A DNA stretch of 33,318 nt, from positions 1 through 33,318 of the forward strand of contig JACZKK010000101.1 of NCBI GenBank assembly GCA_014860115.1. The letters are read 5' to 3'. The notes under the pieces were generated by a model. It saw nothing but the letters and a program-made list of their open reading frames with translations. It was not told the origin of the DNA and did not search any database. A program made the position numbers and the translations under genes. Numbering within the stretch: position 1 is the first letter of the stretch; each line of letters begins with the position of its first letter. Source of the DNA: Ignavibacteriaceae bacterium. GTDB taxonomy: Bacteria > Bacteroidota > Ignavibacteria > Ignavibacteriales > Ignavibacteriaceae. Positions 1 through 8,909 of the stretch are shown here, piece after piece.

Positions 1-1
1 T

Positions 2-355
2 GCGGGAAGTTACATATACAGATTAAAGCAGATAGATTTTGATGGCACTTTCACATATTCAGATGAAGTGAATGTTGAAGTTGAAATACCTCTGGTATAT
101 TCACTTGAGCAGAACTTTCCGAATCCATTTAATCCATCGACAACAATTAAGTATTCAATATCAGAAGATGGTTTTGTGAAGCTGTCAATTTATAACTTAC
201 TCGGAGAAGAAGTAACAACGCTTGTAAATAATGAACAAAAAGCCGGAAGATATGAAGTTGTGTTTGATGCTGCGAAACTTTCGAGCGGAGTTTATATGTA
301 TCGACTTGAATCGAAAAACTTTTTATCAATTAAGAAGATGTTATTAGTAAAATAG
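2..355 (+). CDS. C-terminal end of a secreted protein with a type IX sorting domain (partial)
   Basis: The reading frame is open from the left edge of the window, so the gene starts outside it; the internal ATG at 68 is not a credible start because the frame upstream already encodes the family's usual YRLKQIDFDGTFTYSDEV lead-in. The last 86 residues (nt 95-352) are a Por/type IX secretion C-terminal sorting domain, with NPFNPSTTIKY, an LGEEV turn, SGVYMYRL and a final KKMLLVK. In known systems this domain directs export through the outer membrane and is usually cleaved. It is more diverged than the three near-identical copies in the next genes (it reads SISEDGFVKLSIYNLLGEEV where they read ALPVDSKVKINVYNSLGQLV). 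The function of the missing N-terminal part cannot be told. Confidence 0.85.
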   Translation, partial: AGSYIYRLKQIDFDGTFTYSDEVNVEVEIPLVYSLEQNFPNPFNPSTTIKYSISEDGFVKLSIYNLLGEEVTTLVNNEQKAGRYEVVFDAAKLSSGVYMYRLESKNFLSIKKMLLVK

Positions 356-358
356 CGG

Positions 359-445
359 CCCTGCCTACCGGACAGGCAGGTTCCCTAAATCCCTCCAACT
401 TGTCCCGGCGAAGTTTCACTTCGACGGAAGGAGGGGCTTTAGGAA
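359..445. repeat. Composite extragenic palindromic element
   Basis: Two hairpins lie back to back directly after the stop codon of the first gene. The first has arms CCTGCCT (360-366) and AGGCAGG (374-380). The second pairs TTCCCTAAATCCCTCC (381-396) imperfectly with GGAGGGGCTTTAGGAA (430-445), with an inner GCGAAG...CTTCG stem. There is no U-tract, so it looks more like a REP-type element than a classical terminator. The GC-rich hairpin recurs at 4252-4282 and 29245-29265. Confidence 0.7.
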
Positions 446-515
446 TGAAGTTACAACTAGTATGTTCTGTAAAAAAAATAATTTAATGTTTAGTAATTAA
501 AACCAGGTGAGATAA

Positions 516-3500
516 ATGAATTCTTGTACTTGTAGAAAAGCTATCTATTGTCTTTTGCTCATTCTTCTTATTCCATCAGCCTCTTTTTCACAATGGCTGA
601 ACGATGGCGGAATAAAAACAAACATTCTGAGTGTAACATCTCAGAGTACAAAGGTTGAGTACATTCTTACTAACTATGACGAACGTTCGGTTGATGTTAA
701 CGGAACTGAATGTGCGCAATATCAGATTCCTGGCAGCATTGTTTTGATGGAAAAAGGAATGCCGCAGCTTCCATCAGACAGGAGAAGTATTGTAATTCCT
801 GATCTGGTTGGAACAAATTATTTAATCATTCATGCAGAATATGAGTTGATAGAAACTCTGCCTTTAATGCCTTCGAAAGGACATTTTACAAGGAATATTG
901 ATCCTGATTCAGTCCCATTTGAGTTTAATGAATTCTATTCAACAAATAGCTGGTATCCCTCAGAAAATATTTTGCTTGATGTTCCTTACATAGTTCGTGA
1001 TCTGCGGGGACAAACAATTCAGTTCAACCCAATGCAGTACAATCCAGCAGAAGGAAAACTAAAAATATGCAAACGAATTGTTGTTGAAGTTTTTAATGAT
1101 TTCAGTTTGCAAGCTGTGAATCCGTTTATCAGGAACAATCCTCTTGAAGCGGTTGATAAAGATTTCAATGAAGTTTATAAAACTCTCTTCATCAATTATG
1201 GAATCGGAGAATACGATTACGTTCCACTTGAAGAGACAGGAAGATTGCTGATAATATATCCAACAGCATTTGCAAGTAACGTAACACCGTTTTACAACTG
1301 GAAAGTTGAAAGAGGTCTCACTACTTTATTAGCTGAATATCCGACACAAACAGGGACAGGTTCAACAGCTATTAAAAATTATATTCAGAATCTTTACAAC
1401 TCACCGGAAGGATTAACTTTCATAATTCTTGTTGGAGAGTCAAATCAAATTCCAACTATTTACGGAGTGTCCGAAGGCGCACCTTCAGATCCTTGCTATA
1501 TAAAACTCGCAGGCAGTGATGCTTATCCTGATGCTTTTATTTCAAGAATTTCTCCGACTTCAGCAGCAAATCTTGATTATGTTCTCTGGAAATTGATCAG
1601 ATATGAGAAATATTCCGACACAGGACCTGATGCCGCGTGGTATTTAAAAGGCATGGGTGTTGCAAGCAATGAAGGCAGTCCTCCTGATTGGCAGCGTGCA
1701 AACCTGCTAAGAGATATGCTGATAAATGATATGTACTTCACGCAGGTTGATCAGATTTACGATCCGGGTGCAACAGCATCGCAGGTAACTAATGCACTTA
1801 ACAATGGAAGAAGTATTATTAATTATATTGGACATGGATCCGGAACATCATGGAGCACTACAGGTTACAGCAATTCAAACATTCATCAGCTTGCCAATGG
1901 TTATAAAAATCCATTCATAATTGATGTTGCTTGTGTGAACGGCAATTTTACTCTGAGTGAATGTATGGAAGAAGCATGGATACGAACCGGTGATATGAAT
2001 AATCCGAGAGGAGCTATCGCTGCATATGGTGCATCCACAAACGCAAGCTGGGTTCCGCCGTGTGATATGCAAAACCACGCAATGATGCTTTTAACAACAA
2101 GACAAAAACAGACGGTCGGTGGAGTTTGCTTTAACGGATTGATGCACGCAATGGATCTTTGGGGAGGAAGCACCGGTGAAGGTTTACAGCTTATGGAACA
2201 ATATAATATTTTTGGTGACTGCACGATGCTGCTTACAATGGGTGTAACTCCTGATACAGTGGCACCAGCACAAATTACAGATCTTGCAGCACTTGATCCG
2301 ACTTCAAATTCTGTTACACTAAACTGGACAGCACCGTTGGATTCTTCTTTCCTTGGAATTGTAAGCTATGATTTACGATACTCAACAACACCGATTGTTA
2401 CTAATAATGATTTTGAAAATGCACCACAGGTAATGGTTGCTGGCGGGCCGGATACCTCAGGAACACCAAAAAGTTATACTCTTCGCAATCTTAACTTCAG
2501 CACACAATATTACTTTGCGATTAAAGCATTTGACCTCTGGGGAAATAAATCTGTGATGTCTAATGTACCGGCGATGACAACCTGGAGCGCACCTCAGATA
2601 GCTGTTACTCCGGATTCGATGTACTGCCCACTTATGCCAAATACATCACACACAGATTCGGTTATGATATCTAACACAACATCCGGTAACTCAACACTTG
2701 ATTACCAGGTTGAGTTGATGAACAACACTTTTCCCGGACAGATAATTGCAAGAGTAGTACAGGTTAATAAATCAAACACGACAACAGCAACAAAAGAAAA
2801 TCCTGACCTGATGAAAGGAAGCAGCATTATGGGTTTAGGCGGACCAGACTTGTTTGGGTATGAATGGATAGACAGCAATGACCCACAAGGACCAGTCTAT
2901 GAATGGAATGATATATCAACAACAGGCACACTTGTAACTAACTGGGTTGCAACCAGCAGTTATCCACCTGTTGATGAAGGTAAAGCAGGGCCATTCCCTC
3001 TTGGTTTTACTTTTAAATACTATGGAATTGACTACAGTAATGTATGGTTCTGCTCAAATGGTTTCGTAAGTTTTATCGATATCACAGATGCTGCTATGAG
3101 CAACGCACAAATTCCAAATTCAGCTATTCCTAACAACATGATTGCAGGTATCTGGGATGATCTTGATGGAAAGACCACGGGAAAAGTTTATTACAAACAG
3201 GAAGCAACAAAATTTATTGTACAGTATGATAACTGGCCAGGATACTACACAGGAACAGGTCCTTTTACATGGCAGTTTGTTATTCATAAGAACGGTAAGG
3301 TAGTTCTGTATTATAAAACAATTACAGGTACATCAACCTCTGCGACTGTCGGCATTGAAAACCACAATGGAACAGACGGATTGCAGGTAGCTTACAATGC
3401 AACTTACCTGCAGAACAATCTTGCACTTCAGTTTTCTGCCGAGCCTGAATGGCTGACTGCTCAAAATATGCAGGGAACAGTTTACAACGGTAACTCAATT

Positions 3501-4205
3501 GCCGTTCTTTTGGACTTTGCTACTGAAGGACTGGACAGTGGTGATTACTCAATGGATATGGTGATAACAAGCAATGATCCACTTCATTCAGAAATTATTG
3601 TTCCAATTGCAATGAAGATAACAAGTATAGTTCCGGTTGAGCTTTCTTCTTTTACGGCAGAGAATGTTGATGACGAAGTTGTTCTTAAGTGGCAGACAGC
3701 AACGGAGACGAATAATCAGGGCTTCGAAATTGAAAGAAGTCAAAAGTCAAATGTCAAAAGTCAAACCGATTGGGTTAAGATTTCTTTTGTTGAAGGAAGA
3801 GGAACAACAACTGAAATGACTGACTATGCTTACAGAGATAAAATCACTAATCCCGGAAATTATGTTTACAGGTTAAAGCAGTTAGATTTTGATGGAACAG
3901 TTTCATACAGCGAAGAGGTAGAAATTGATGTAACCGAACCGAAAGAGTTTACTTTGTATCAAAACTACCCCAACCCATTCAATCCCTCAACTACAATCAA
4001 GTTTGCTTTGCCGGTAGACAGCAAAGTAAAAATAAATGTTTATAACTCACTTGGACAGTTAGTTGAAACATTAGTTGATAAAGAAATGGAATCCGGTTAT
4101 CACGAAGTAAACTTCGATGCATCACGATTAGCAAGCGGAGTTTATCTGTATCAGCTCCAAAGTAGCGACTACGTTTCTGTAAAGAAGATGTTGCTTATTA
4201 AGTAA
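516..4205 (+). CDS. Gingipain-like C25 cysteine peptidase with type IX sorting domain
   Basis: This is a 1229-residue secreted protein. Residues 1-25 are a signal peptide ending SASFSQ. Residues ~240-580 carry the peptidase C25 (gingipain) fold: the catalytic dyad is visible as His440 in YIGHGSGTSW and Cys473 in DVACVNGNF. Their spacing of 33 matches gingipains as I recall them. A fibronectin-type-III-like domain follows at ~583-690 (DTVAPAQITDLAAL...VTLNWTAP). Next come a beta-rich region with a YYGIDYSNVWFCSNGFVSF motif (~830-960), an immunoglobulin-like linker (VELSSFTAENVDDEVVLKW) and the 86-residue sorting domain. It probably acts as an exported or surface-attached endopeptidase; the substrate is unknown. 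An AGGTGAG site precedes the ATG. Four tandem heptamers inside the gene (3739-3766) are described separately. Confidence 0.9.
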   Translation: MNSCTCRKAIYCLLLILLIPSASFSQWLNDGGIKTNILSVTSQSTKVEYILTNYDERSVDVNGTECAQYQIPGSIVLMEKGMPQLPSDRRSIVIPDLVGTNYLIIHAEYELIETLPLMPSKGHFTRNIDPDSVPFEFNEFYSTNSWYPSENILLDVPYIVRDLRGQTIQFNPMQYNPAEGKLKICKRIVVEVFNDFSLQAVNPFIRNNPLEAVDKDFNEVYKTLFINYGIGEYDYVPLEETGRLLIIYPTAFASNVTPFYNWKVERGLTTLLAEYPTQTGTGSTAIKNYIQNLYNSPEGLTFIILVGESNQIPTIYGVSEGAPSDPCYIKLAGSDAYPDAFISRISPTSAANLDYVLWKLIRYEKYSDTGPDAAWYLKGMGVASNEGSPPDWQRANLLRDMLINDMYFTQVDQIYDPGATASQVTNALNNGRSIINYIGHGSGTSWSTTGYSNSNIHQLANGYKNPFIIDVACVNGNFTLSECMEEAWIRTGDMNNPRGAIAAYGASTNASWVPPCDMQNHAMMLLTTRQKQTVGGVCFNGLMHAMDLWGGSTGEGLQLMEQYNIFGDCTMLLTMGVTPDTVAPAQITDLAALDPTSNSVTLNWTAPLDSSFLGIVSYDLRYSTTPIVTNNDFENAPQVMVAGGPDTSGTPKSYTLRNLNFSTQYYFAIKAFDLWGNKSVMSNVPAMTTWSAPQIAVTPDSMYCPLMPNTSHTDSVMISNTTSGNSTLDYQVELMNNTFPGQIIARVVQVNKSNTTTATKENPDLMKGSSIMGLGGPDLFGYEWIDSNDPQGPVYEWNDISTTGTLVTNWVATSSYPPVDEGKAGPFPLGFTFKYYGIDYSNVWFCSNGFVSFIDITDAAMSNAQIPNSAIPNNMIAGIWDDLDGKTTGKVYYKQEATKFIVQYDNWPGYYTGTGPFTWQFVIHKNGKVVLYYKTITGTSTSATVGIENHNGTDGLQVAYNATYLQNNLALQFSAEPEWLTAQNMQGTVYNGNSIAVLLDFATEGLDSGDYSMDMVITSNDPLHSEIIVPIAMKITSIVPVELSSFTAENVDDEVVLKWQTATETNNQGFEIERSQKSNVKSQTDWVKISFVEGRGTTTEMTDYAYRDKITNPGNYVYRLKQLDFDGTVSYSEEVEIDVTEPKEFTLYQNYPNPFNPSTTIKFALPVDSKVKINVYNSLGQLVETLVDKEMESGYHEVNFDASRLASGVYLYQLQSSDYVSVKKMLLIK
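3739..3766 (+). repeat. Tandem 7-bp repeat inside the C25 peptidase gene (4 copies)
   Basis: Four consecutive heptamers of the form GTCAAAN (last base A, T, A, C) encode the SQKSNVKSQT stretch between FEIER and DWVKI. The period of 7 is not a multiple of 3, so gain or loss of one unit would shift the frame upstream of the sorting domain. Confidence 0.85.
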
Positions 4206-4209
4206 TTTT

Positions 4210-4236
4210 GTAGCACAGATTAATAATCTGTGCTAC
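4210..4236. repeat. AT-rich perfect inverted repeat after the C25 gene
   Basis: The arms GTAGCACAGATT (4210-4221) and AATCTGTGCTAC (4225-4236) are perfect 12-base complements with a 3-base loop. It starts 5 bases after the stop codon, so it could end or protect the transcript. No strong U-tract follows. A degenerate version (TAGCA...TGCTA) lies at 28181-28200. Confidence 0.75.
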
Positions 4237-4251
4237 TGTAATAATATTATG

Positions 4252-4282
4252 GGCGACCTGCCTGCCGGCAGGCAGGGTCGCC
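4252..4282. repeat. GC-rich palindromic repeat (CCTGCCTG family)
   Basis: This is a near-perfect 31-base palindrome. The arms GGCGACC (4252-4258) and GGGTCGCC (4275-4282) enclose the core TGCCTGCCGGCAGGCA. It stands out against the AT-rich surroundings and belongs to the same family as the hairpins at 360-380 and 29245-29265. The rest of the 227-base gap, 4283-4432, shows no gene. Confidence 0.8.
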
Positions 4283-4432
4283 GACTTGCCCTTTTAATTA
4301 ACCGATGTTGGTCTTTAAAATAAGACTTGACAATTAAAAAAATATTATTGACGTTTCCTTCAAACAAAAAGAGGAGTTTGCGAATCAAATAATTTTACCT
4401 TTCTTTCAATAACTATTAAAAGAGGTAATAAG

Positions 4433-5839
4433 ATGAAAGGCATAACATTTTTTCTTCTGCTCGTTACTTTTTCTACTCTCCATTCACAGCCGGTTACACT
4501 CCGCGATACAACAAACCAGTACGATTACATCATCATCACAGTTCCTGAATTCTTAACAGCTTGCGAACCTTTCAGACAGCATAAAGAAACGGTAAGAGAT
4601 TTCAGAACGCTTGTTATTGACACAACTCAAATCTTTGCCGAATTCGATTCAAGTGCAACGCCACAGGATAACATCAGAGATTTTATCAGCTATGCAGGAA
4701 CATTCTGGAAGGAATCGAGACCGAAATATTTTCTTATTGTTGGTACGGTTCTAATGGTTCCAAATTTCCCAATACCATTTCTACCAGGACCCATTTATTT
4801 TTATTCGGACTATTACTATTGTCAAAATATTTATGAAAATGACACAACAACAACAGATTTTTATATTGGAAGAATTCCGGGTAAAAATGAAACTGAAGTC
4901 ACTAATTACTTTTTAAAAGTTATAAGCTATGAATCTGATGACTCTTTACTTTCCTGGATAAATAATGCGTTATTCCTCTGTGCAGGTGACGGTATTCAAA
5001 ACTTGGAATTTGCTTTTGAATTAGCATCTTTACTCCCGTCATACATAAAACCTTTCTATATTGCCGAAAATGACACTTCGCAATATTACGGCACTCTCGA
5101 TTCGATTTATCAGGCAATAAATCAAAAAGGCAATTCAGTTGTATGGTTATTTGGACTTAGCGATGATCCATATATTGGTGGGTCAGATTGGCTTAAGCCT
5201 GAAGATCTGAATGGATTTTCAAACGAAGATAAATATTTTTACACTATTTCATCTGGTCGCCAGAGGGCTATTCTTGATACAAACACCAATTTAAGCCATG
5301 CAATGTTGGTACTTCCCAATGCTGGTTCGATAGGCGGTAGTGTATTTGTAGGTTATACTTACTCCAGCATTAATAGGGAATTTCAAATTAATTGGGCATC
5401 AAGGTTGTTCAATCCTCTATATAACTCAATTGGTGAAGTATTTGTTTCTGATAATTTACCATTCAACGGACTTTATAATTATGTTCGAAAAGTAGCAAAC
5501 CTTTGGGCAGACCCTTCATTAAAATTAAAATACGATGAAACTGTTGGTGTTGAGAAAGTTGAAGAAGAAATTCCACAAAGTTTTACACTCTATCAGAACT
5601 ATCCCAACCCATTCAATCCATCAACTACAATTAAGTTTGCATTACCGGTGGACAGTAAAGTAAAAATTAATGTTTTCAACTCACTCGGTCAGTTAGTTGA
5701 AACATTAATGGATAAGGAAATGGAATCCGGTTATCACGAAGTGAGTTTCAACGCTTCGAAGTTAGCAAGCGGAGTTTATTTGTATCAAATGCAGGCAGGA
5801 GAAAACGTATCTATTAAGAAGATGATTTTGCTGAAATGA
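4433..5839 (+). CDS. Catalytically degenerate C25-like secreted protein with type IX sorting domain
   Basis: The product has 468 residues and a signal peptide (cleavage likely after STLHSQ). Its body resembles the C25 peptidase N-lobe: YDYIIITVPEF near the start, YFLIVGTVLMVP, and YIGRIPGKNETEV, the usual lead-up to the catalytic region. At the place of the catalytic His the sequence reads WLFGLSDD instead of YIGHGS. About 31-32 residues later it reads YTISSGR instead of VACVNG, so both the His and the Cys are missing. The protein is therefore probably a non-catalytic binding or inhibitory relative of peptidase C25. The last 86 residues are a sorting domain almost identical to that of the upstream peptidase gene. 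An AGAGGTAA site precedes the ATG. The gene is intact, without internal stops. Confidence 0.8.
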   Translation: MKGITFFLLLVTFSTLHSQPVTLRDTTNQYDYIIITVPEFLTACEPFRQHKETVRDFRTLVIDTTQIFAEFDSSATPQDNIRDFISYAGTFWKESRPKYFLIVGTVLMVPNFPIPFLPGPIYFYSDYYYCQNIYENDTTTTDFYIGRIPGKNETEVTNYFLKVISYESDDSLLSWINNALFLCAGDGIQNLEFAFELASLLPSYIKPFYIAENDTSQYYGTLDSIYQAINQKGNSVVWLFGLSDDPYIGGSDWLKPEDLNGFSNEDKYFYTISSGRQRAILDTNTNLSHAMLVLPNAGSIGGSVFVGYTYSSINREFQINWASRLFNPLYNSIGEVFVSDNLPFNGLYNYVRKVANLWADPSLKLKYDETVGVEKVEEEIPQSFTLYQNYPNPFNPSTTIKFALPVDSKVKINVFNSLGQLVETLMDKEMESGYHEVSFNASKLASGVYLYQMQAGENVSIKKMILLK

Positions 5840-5899
5840 ACATCTACGTAACTCTAGTTTAATAAATAATTTTTAAATGTTTTTTTGGGCGAGTTAATT

Positions 5900-8608
5900 A
5901 TGAACAAGTATATCTCTTATTTACTGCTTTTCGTGATAAATATTATTTTGACTATTAGTACACTTTCATTTGCTCAGGTAGTTGATGAAAATCTTTGGGT
6001 TCCAAACGGACATGTCTTTACTTCAACCATATCAGGAAATACAATTTATATCGGAGGATTATTCACTCAAATTGGTCCTTCAACCGGTCACGGGGCAGCT
6101 ATCGATATAAGCACAGGCGAACCTAATTTAAATTTTACAAAAGTTAACGGGCCAATATTAACAGCTGTCTGCACTGATGAAGGAGACTGGTACATCGGAG
6201 GATTTTTTACAGAAGTTGATGGTATCCCGAGAAATAACCTTGCACACATTTACGCTGATGGGACTCTTGACTATAGTTGGGATCCTAATCCAAATAGTAG
6301 GATTTTGGTTATGAAACTAAATGATTCACTACTATATCTTGGAGGTGATTTTACTGAAATTGGCGGTGAAACGAGAAATTATATTGCAGCATTAGATCTT
6401 GATACTAAACAACCAATTAGCTGGAACCCAAATGCAAATTCTGCGGTTTGGTCTCTTTGTATTTCTGATTCTATTATTTATGCAGGTGGTCAATTCACTC
6501 AGATTGGAGGACAGCAAAGAAAATATATAGCCGCTATAGATATTATTTCAGGATATGCGAATAGCTGGAATCCAAGTGCAAATAATCAAGTTTGGACATT
6601 GACCATTTCTGGTTTAACTCTGTATGTAGGAGGTCGTTTCTCTCAGATTGGTGGAGCACAACGAAACTATGTAGCTGCATTAGACATTTTAACAGGTAAT
6701 GCAAAAACTTGGAATCCTAATTCAAGTAGCGATGTACGCAGTATAATAGTTTCAGGTTCAAATGTTTATGTAGGTGGTTTATTTACTCAGATTGGTGGAG
6801 AACAACGTAATCGTATTGCGGCTATAGATACATCTACTGGTCTTGCAACTGACTGGGATCCCGACGCAAACGGTGTCGCCGTGTTTTCAATTGGAATTTC
6901 TGATTCAACAGTATATGCTGGGGGTAAATTTACAACCATCGGAGGAGAAACACGAAATAATATAGCCGCATTAAACATTAATACAGGTCACGCAACTAGT
7001 TGGAATCCGAACGCTAATGATGAAGTTGGCACTCTTACTATATCAAATTCTACAATATATGCTGGAGGTGAATTTTTTAGTATTGGTGGTGTCGAAAGAA
7101 GATATTTAGCTGCTTACGATGTAAGTAATGGAATGTTGTTAGATTGGAACCCAAATGCAAATAATCGGATTCGGTCCCTGGTTGCTGATGATTCAACAAT
7201 TTATGTTGGCGGAGATTTTACCGAGATTGGCGGAGAACAGAGATTTGGTATTGCAGCTGTAAATGCAATATCGGGACAAGCAACTTACTGGGCACCAAAT
7301 GCCAATAATAAGGTTTATACTCTGGCAGTATCTGGTTCAACTGTTTATGCGGGAGGTGAATTTATTAACATAGGTGGAATGCAGAGAAATTATATAGCTG
7401 CTATAGATAAAGTCACTGGTAATGCAACTTCCTGGAATCCTAACGCCAACAATATAGTGGGAACTCTACTTGTTTCGGACACATTGGTTTATGCGGGTGG
7501 TTATTTCACTCAAATTGGGTCTGAGCAACGAAATTATATTGCCGCATTGGAAAGAACCACTGGCTATGCAACCAACTGGAATCCAAATGCAAATGATTGG
7601 GTATATGAAATCCAGAAAAATGATTCGTTAATTTATGTCGGGGGAGAATTCACAAACATAGGAAACAATCAAAGGAGTCGAATTGCTGCTATAAATACTC
7701 TTACTGCAAGTGCAACTGACTGGGCTCCTAATGCAGATAATGGTGGACCGCCAGCTACATTTGTAGAAGCCATTGCTATTTCAGATTCATTAATTTATGC
7801 GGGCGGGGATTTCAGAATAATTGGTGGCAAGCTAAGAAATTCAGTTGCCTGTTTGGATATTAAAGATGGCACCGCTACAGATTGGGATCTTCAATTTTAT
7901 ATTTTTAGCCCTGTCCCCCAAGGACAAGTTTTTACAATAGAAGTTTATAAGTCCAGAGTTTATGTTGGTGGTTTTTTCCACGATGTTAAACATAAGATAC
8001 AACCTTATTTTACTTGCGTGACTTCTGATATTATACCCGTCGAACTAATTACATTATCCGCTTCAGTTATTGATAATCAAATAGAAATATATTGGAAAAC
8101 TGTAACTGAGACAAACAACTCGGGTTTTGAGATTCATCGCAAGAGGTTAGAAGCAATAAGTCGTGAGTCGGAATGGGAGACTATTGGATTTGTTCCGGGT
8201 TTTGGAACGACGACTGAACCAAAATCTTATTCATTTATTGATGAAAATATTACAAACGGAAACTACAAATACAGGCTCAAACAAATTGATTTCGATGGAA
8301 CTTTTTCTTACAGCAATGAAGTAGAAATTGATGTAACTGGTCCGAAGGAATTTACTTTGTATCAGAACTTTCCAAACCCGTTCAATCCGTCAACAACAAT
8401 TAAATTTGCTTTGCCTGTTGACAGCAGAGTGAAGATAAATGTGTATAACTCACTCGGACAGTTAGTTGAAGCACTGGTTGATAAAGAAATGGAATCCGGT
8501 TATCACGAAGTAAACTTTAATGCATCAAGGTTAGCGAGTGGAGTTTATTTGTATCAGCTTCAAGCTAGTGAATATGTTTTTGTGAAAAAAATGATTCTAC
8601 TTAAATAA
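5900..8608 (+). CDS. Secreted beta-propeller-repeat protein (DUF5122-like) with type IX sorting domain
   Basis: I place the start at ATG 5900 (MNKYISYLL, then a hydrophobic signal peptide ending LSFAQ), not at the in-frame TTG at 5885, giving 902 residues. About 14 repeats of roughly 49 residues follow, each with a core like YVGGxFTxIGGxxRNYIAA, then a TGxAxxWNPNAN segment. This pattern is that of the YxGG/DUF5122-type beta-propeller repeats of bacterial surface proteins. The array ends near nt 7985 and is followed by the same linker as in the C25 gene (VELITLSASVIDNQIEIYW) and the 86-residue sorting domain. The likely role is adhesion or ligand binding outside the cell; the ligand is unknown. 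No catalytic motif was seen. Confidence 0.85.
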   Translation: MNKYISYLLLFVINIILTISTLSFAQVVDENLWVPNGHVFTSTISGNTIYIGGLFTQIGPSTGHGAAIDISTGEPNLNFTKVNGPILTAVCTDEGDWYIGGFFTEVDGIPRNNLAHIYADGTLDYSWDPNPNSRILVMKLNDSLLYLGGDFTEIGGETRNYIAALDLDTKQPISWNPNANSAVWSLCISDSIIYAGGQFTQIGGQQRKYIAAIDIISGYANSWNPSANNQVWTLTISGLTLYVGGRFSQIGGAQRNYVAALDILTGNAKTWNPNSSSDVRSIIVSGSNVYVGGLFTQIGGEQRNRIAAIDTSTGLATDWDPDANGVAVFSIGISDSTVYAGGKFTTIGGETRNNIAALNINTGHATSWNPNANDEVGTLTISNSTIYAGGEFFSIGGVERRYLAAYDVSNGMLLDWNPNANNRIRSLVADDSTIYVGGDFTEIGGEQRFGIAAVNAISGQATYWAPNANNKVYTLAVSGSTVYAGGEFINIGGMQRNYIAAIDKVTGNATSWNPNANNIVGTLLVSDTLVYAGGYFTQIGSEQRNYIAALERTTGYATNWNPNANDWVYEIQKNDSLIYVGGEFTNIGNNQRSRIAAINTLTASATDWAPNADNGGPPATFVEAIAISDSLIYAGGDFRIIGGKLRNSVACLDIKDGTATDWDLQFYIFSPVPQGQVFTIEVYKSRVYVGGFFHDVKHKIQPYFTCVTSDIIPVELITLSASVIDNQIEIYWKTVTETNNSGFEIHRKRLEAISRESEWETIGFVPGFGTTTEPKSYSFIDENITNGNYKYRLKQIDFDGTFSYSNEVEIDVTGPKEFTLYQNFPNPFNPSTTIKFALPVDSRVKINVYNSLGQLVEALVDKEMESGYHEVNFNASRLASGVYLYQLQASEYVFVKKMILLK
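6041..7985 (+). repeat. Tandem ~147-bp coding repeats (14 YxGG units)
   Basis: Counting the YxGG cores gives 14 units: YIGGLF, YIGGFF, YLGGDF, YAGGQF, YVGGRF, YVGGLF, YAGGKF, YAGGEF, YVGGDF, YAGGEF, YAGGYF, YVGGEF, YAGGDF and YVGGFF. Spacing is about 49 codons through the middle of the array. The units are diverged at DNA level, so this is an old protein repeat, not a recent expansion. Confidence 0.85.
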
Positions 8609-8623
8609 TATTTTCACTTTTAA

Positions 8624-8675
8624 AAAGATGACATCTCTTCCGTCATAGGCAGACGAGCAGAGAGATGTCATCTTT
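8624..8675 (+). terminator. Probable transcription terminator or structured 3' end
   Basis: The perfect 15-base arms AAAGATGACATCTCT (8624-8638) and AGAGATGTCATCTTT (8661-8675) enclose a 22-base loop and end in a short T run. It starts 15 bases after the stop codon of the repeat protein. The remaining part of this ~300-base gap holds only the promoter-like element at 8844-8859. Confidence 0.65.
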
Positions 8676-8843
8676 ACTGTTTAATTTTACACTCACCAAC
8701 TCTTGCCAATCATCAATTAAAAAACGCCAAATTTCTTTTCTCTTTTGAGAAAAAAACCTTCCAATTATTAAGAAAAAGATTATTGATCAAACATTTAAAA
8801 TGGCTTTAAATCATTTAAAGCAACACTGAATTATTGATGAATA

Positions 8844-8859
8844 TGGCATTTAATATGCG
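8844..8859 (+). promoter_or_regulatory. Sigma-54-type -24/-12 promoter candidate of the hydrogenase operon
   Basis: TGGCAT-N5-ATGCG has the invariant GG and GC of sigma-54 promoters separated by exactly 10 bases (consensus TGGCAC-N5-TTGCA). It begins 66 bases before the receiver gene's ATG and would start transcription near 8870. A sigma-54 activator is encoded in the same window (20296-21660). Confidence 0.5.
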
Positions 8860-8909
8860 TATCAGCGATAACTTGAAATCGAACATTAATTCAACAATAG
8901 GGTAATATT

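Noticed and set aside
68-355. Complete 95-residue gene starting at ATG 68
   Set aside because: The frame is open upstream to the window edge and encodes the usual lead-in of sorting-domain proteins, so it is the tail of a larger gene.
1875-2224. Opposite-strand reading frames inside the C25 peptidase gene, and similar ones inside most other long genes
   Set aside because: They show no signal peptides, no domains and no ribosome sites, and overlap confidently identified genes.
4433-5839. Pseudogene
   Set aside because: The catalytic residues are missing but the frame, signal peptide and sorting domain are intact, so it is more likely a functional non-enzymatic protein.
5885-5899. TTG start for the propeller protein
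   Set aside because: The ATG at 5900 begins a normal signal peptide; the extra five residues (MGELI) precede it without support.
6041-7985. CRISPR-like or satellite array
   Set aside because: The repetition is at the protein level with a ~147-base period and diverged DNA; there are no short identical repeats with unique spacers.
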